NCBI GenBank assembly: GCA_023512835.1
Contig: CM042085.1
Span: 9,036,062-9,100,061, forward strand
Reading direction: 5' to 3'
DNA length: 64,000 nt
From: Taxillus chinensis
Lineage: Eukaryota; Streptophyta; Magnoliopsida; Santalales; Loranthaceae
Shown piece after piece: positions 60,280 through 64,000 of the stretch. Position 1 is the stretch's first letter, and each line of letters starts with the position of its first letter. Made by a program: the position numbers and the translations under genes. Below the pieces are notes generated by a model, which worked only from the letters and a program-made list of their open reading frames with translations, made no database searches and was not told where the DNA came from.

Positions 60280-60284
60280 CCCGC
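60212..60284 (-). tRNA. tRNA-Phe (GAA), copy 1
   Basis: 73 nt on the minus strand, starting GCGGGGATAGCTCAGTTGGG, with anticodon GAA in CTGAAGA, a T-loop GTTCGATCC and an acceptor stem GCGGGGA/TCACCGC closed by discriminator A. No intron; internal A and B boxes are intact. This is the canonical plant nuclear tRNA-Phe, which decodes UUY. All three copies are identical in the tRNA body. Confidence 0.97.
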
Positions 60285-60379
60285 GAATGAGGTGACTCGC
60301 TCGTTTAATATAATTAACCATGTGAAACGTGGTGACCTTCGGGAAAAAAGAATTGATCTTTTAAGAAAAATATAAAAGT

Positions 60380-60404
60380 TGCGGTGAGCGTGGATCGAAC
60401 ACGC

Positions 60405-60447
<43 letters not shown>

Positions 60448-60452
60448 CCCGC
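60380..60452 (-). tRNA. tRNA-Phe (GAA), copy 2
   Basis: Identical to copy 1 in its 73 nt. The 95-base spacer to copy 1 is related to the spacer before copy 3 (shared AATTAACCATGT and AACGTGG), so the repeated unit is about 168 bp. A T-run follows the 3' end on the minus strand, as needed for RNA polymerase III termination. Confidence 0.97.
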
Positions 60453-60546
60453 CTATGATTTTTGTTGCTCGTTCAGTCCAATTAACCATGTAAAACGTGG
60501 AGACCTGCGGGAAACAAAATTAATCTTTTAAGAAAGATGAAAAACT

Positions 60547-60571
60547 TGCGGTGAGCGTGGATCGAACACGC

Positions 60572-60614
<43 letters not shown>

Positions 60615-60619
60615 CCCGC
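60547..60619 (-). tRNA. tRNA-Phe (GAA), copy 3
   Basis: Identical to copies 1 and 2, and the first of the three in the minus-strand direction. GTTTTTC just after its 3' end is a likely polymerase III terminator. Confidence 0.97.
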
Positions 60620-63600
60620 TGCTGGAATCCTTTCCTTGTTTTGTTTATATCAATTAGAATAATGTTGTTCACGCTCAATTATAACAATTTGGCCCGTTTT
60701 ATTTGTAAATTTAATTATATTATTATCCACTGTTGAAAATATAAATTAAAATTTTATTTATTTTATTATATCTAGACATGATTTTATAAAAAAAATTAAT
60801 GACACAGAAATATTTATCCACCGTAAAAAGAATTGTAAAATACGAAATTATCCTCGGTGAGGCGAAAATTTTATAATATGCACATGCACATGAGAAAAAA
60901 TGTATTTGGTCTAACCTGCCCATATGAAAACCTTGAAACATGTTAACATGGGCGTTTCCCTTTTTTTTTTTCCTTCAAATCAATGGTAAAAAAAAACGTA
61001 CGCCAACCTGCTTGTGTACTCCTACAAATTACAAAGTCCGGCCAGTGCACGTACACATTTTATTGTATTGAGGAAGGGCTAAAATTTTATTTTTATAAAA
61101 TTTATTGAACAAATATAATTTAATGGGTGTTTTTTTTTTTAAATGAAGGATGGTATATATATAGTAGTTGACTCAGTTATATCATTTATTTCTTCTACCT
61201 ACTCTCACCAATGCAATGCTTGGGTTGTGGAAATCTTTTTCTTTTAAACAAATATTTTACATAATGTTCTCTCTGGACCTTCCAATAATAATAAAGGAGC
61301 TGGACACTTGTACCACCATACTGCCTCGCCACCTGAGTCTGAGTCTGTGTCTGAGTGGAATATAAAGATAGGGGCATGCAATATATAAGCCGGTGGTGCT
61401 CTACGCCTCTCTACCATTAAGGCATGACTTCAAGCACCCGCGACTGGTCCCTAGCTAGCTTGGTATTCAGATTGGATCCCACTGTGTGTATGGGAATCTT
61501 CGAAGTTACATGGTGGGACATTACATATGAGGGGTTAGTTAGTGTCATTCGTTTTCCAGTTTGGTGCCAACGAATACGCGGATTGAGTTTTTTTTTTTTT
61601 AAATAAATAATAATAATAATAATAAGGCATGACTTTAATTAGGACAGTGATAGAGAGTATATTATTTTACTGATTTGTGGTAATTTGAAGGCAAAACATA
61701 AGACGATGGAATAGGTGTCTGTCTCACTGTTTTGGTTAGTAGTGTGTGTGGCCGTGTCGAGCTGGTATCAACCGATCATAAGCATGACATATGCCTTTTA
61801 AAAAAACAATATTCATTACTAGATTTATTTCTATTTTGAAAAACAATATATATATATATATATATATTTGTTTTTTGAAAACGACTGGATTATAACAAAA
61901 ATAAATAAAAACAAATACTCGCTTATTTGTTTTTATAAAAATCTGAGAGTGTTAGAGGAAGAAAAAGGCCGGCCGGGCTGAGGCTGTGGCTGTGCACAGT
62001 CACACACGTCGTCAATCACTCACTCCCGGTATTTAAATAATTCAAATTCCACTTCCCTTGTCGGTTGGCGATAATTCGGTAAACCCACGGGCCACAGCGT
62101 CACTTTAATTGTGGAAAAGTCGTCGGTCGCCTTTCGAATCTTCATGTCACCGAGTGGGCAAAGGGTTGAAATTTTGATATTGTTTTTGGAAAAAGAAAAG
62201 TCAACAATTACATAAATAAAATTGGATCACGCCTGAATTACCTGAGATTTTAAGTCGATTTGTAAAAAAAAAAAAGACAACAACAACAATAATACATTTG
62301 GGAAACCTTAGTTGATGCCATTTTCCAGCACGTAAGAGGGGTTTCATGGGATGAAAATATTTATATTGCCTAAACCAATTTAATTTTCATCGCCTAAGTA
62401 TATTTGATGTGTGTGTGTGTGTGTATATATTGTACATATTATTTTTATTATGTAGAGTATATTTATGTACATGAATTAAAATAATTGTATATTTTCTCAT
62501 GTTAATATATGTTATATATTTTAAATGCTATTTCATATATATAAATATATATTGTAATTAAATAATATATTATTTAACTTATGTGGATCGTATATATTAT
62601 ATTTATTTAAATATTATTTATTTGTAAATAGACTACATAATTACAAATAATATAATATTTAAACACATATTTTTATTTGTATATGTAGATATCTTATTTG
62701 AATATATGGGTATTTCAAATATATTATATTATATTCATATATTATTTACTATCTACATTAAATATAAATAAGTATGTATTAAAAAAAGTAATATTATGTT
62801 ATTCCATACCTTGATATATATAACTTATATATTATTTCATATATATCATATTTTTTTTATTGTATTTAAGTAATATATTATTTAATATTTGTAAATCATA
62901 TATTATCTTTACTTATAAACTATAATATAAATATATATATATATATGTATATAAAGATATATTATATGTGTATATAATATCTATCATATTTATTTATGTA
63001 TGTAATACTAATATATTAAATATATTATTAATTAACTATAATAATGTATTTTATATAATAATTATGTGTATATATTAAATATATTAACTGTTGGATTATG
63101 ATTTATCATATACATAGTATAATTATTAGTATTTTATCATATAACATAATATGTGTTAAAGTATGAAATTTATTCAATTAAACAATAAAAACTCTACAAT
63201 TAAATGTTTGTATGTCAAAGTAATATAGAGATGAGTAACATAATGAGAAGTTGAGAAATTTAGATTCAGAACACAAAACAAAAGTTTAAAGTGTTCTCTT
63301 CATCTAAAGTTAACAATAATTAACAAAAGCTTAATTTGTAAAATAAAAAAAAACCTAATTAGAATAATTACAAGATACCTTATGTGGTTGAAAAAATCTC
63401 TTCATTATAGTTTTAAGATACTAGTAGTGGACTTGAGATTTTTTAACAAAAAGTTATATAAAGAATTTACTTTTGCAAATTTTAACTAATTACTTTTTAT
63501 AACAACAAATAGTAGGCTCAACAAAATTTTCACCATTCTATTAAAAGACTAATTTTAAAACTTTTTATATTTTTAAAAATAATGATTAATTAGTGGATTG

Positions 63601-63621
63601 CATAGATCATGCATCTAACCC

Positions 63622-63660
<39 letters not shown>

Positions 63661-64000
63661 AGGGAAGAGGATGACACCTTCAATCTGAGGTGGTAGTGAC
63701 GACGCTATGTAGGAAAGTGATGACGATGTTGGGTGGAATGCAATGGCATCATTGGTACTTGCATGATATGTGACAAACATTGTTATGTAAGTTTACAATA
63801 GGGAGTGGAGATCAATGATCTTGTTTGGGCAATGACGACCTAAGGAGGAGTATAAGGGACAGAGAGAGAGAGATGAAGCTAAGTGTAAGGAGTGACATCA
63901 TGTCTGGAACATGTGAATTAGAGTTGAAGTTTTTTCTTCCTCAAAATTATTCTTTCTCTTTTCTTTCAGCTCAAGGCGATCTCACACAAACATGTCTCAC
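60620..64000. other. AT-rich intergenic spacer
   Basis: No gene is supported. 62400-63130 is exceptionally AT-rich with many TATATTAT-like phrases. Microsatellites: (AT)n near 61849-61868, (GT)n at 62410-62424, (CT)n at about 63625-63655, and an AAT run at 61607-61624. A short GC-richer block at 61960-62160 could be a promoter or gene edge, but nothing coding follows in the window. Confidence 0.5.

Noticed and set aside
60180..60437. 85-aa frame on - through the tRNA array
   Set aside because: It reads through two tRNA-Phe genes; its internal repeat is the tRNA sequence itself.

Overview
The window is nuclear DNA of a flowering plant, probably a eudicot. The evidence is GT-AG introns in long AT-rich spacers, plant-specific families (a Dof factor, a U-box/ARM E3 ligase, class I small heat-shock proteins), and abundant copia, TRIM, hAT and Harbinger-type repeats. 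I cannot name the species. No prokaryotic, organellar or CRISPR feature is visible.

Layout. 1-3.1 kb is AT-rich spacer. A two-exon Dof transcription factor follows on + (3323-4647), just downstream of a long TC tract. 4.7-13.5 kb is spacer with a 300-bp tandem duplication, several MITEs and an LTR-like tract. A four-exon PUB13/PUB14/SPL11-type ubiquitin ligase lies on - (13699-17679). 18.0-36.7 kb is repeat-rich: a tandem TRIM array with four LTRs, a Harbinger-type MITE, hAT-type elements, a dead hAT transposase, a short-motif repeat cluster, and a second TRIM with a perfect 5-bp target duplication. An eleven-exon DHHC S-acyltransferase lies on + (36910-40514). Its reading frame is clean, but no ATG is visible at its 5' end. 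It converges on a class I sHSP gene on - (40930-41427).

The sHSP gene has a near-identical second copy on - (58084-58581). The 16.5 kb between them is almost all transposable element: a decayed Ty1/copia element (about 43.09-52.25 kb) split by a 2.2-kb solo LTR, which is split by a second solo LTR, which carries a hAT MITE. A third solo LTR and a dead hAT transposase follow. Target-site duplications give the order of insertion. At 60.2-60.6 kb are three tandem tRNA-Phe(GAA) genes on -. The rest, to 64 kb, is AT-rich spacer.

The genes do not form a pathway. The informative material is local duplication (sHSP pair, tRNA-Phe trio, TRIM array) and layered transposon insertion. I found no clear new biological system. 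The items most worth checking are the missing start codon of the S-acyltransferase, the TRIM array, the hypervariable block inside the solo LTRs, and the tRNA array with its ghost edge.
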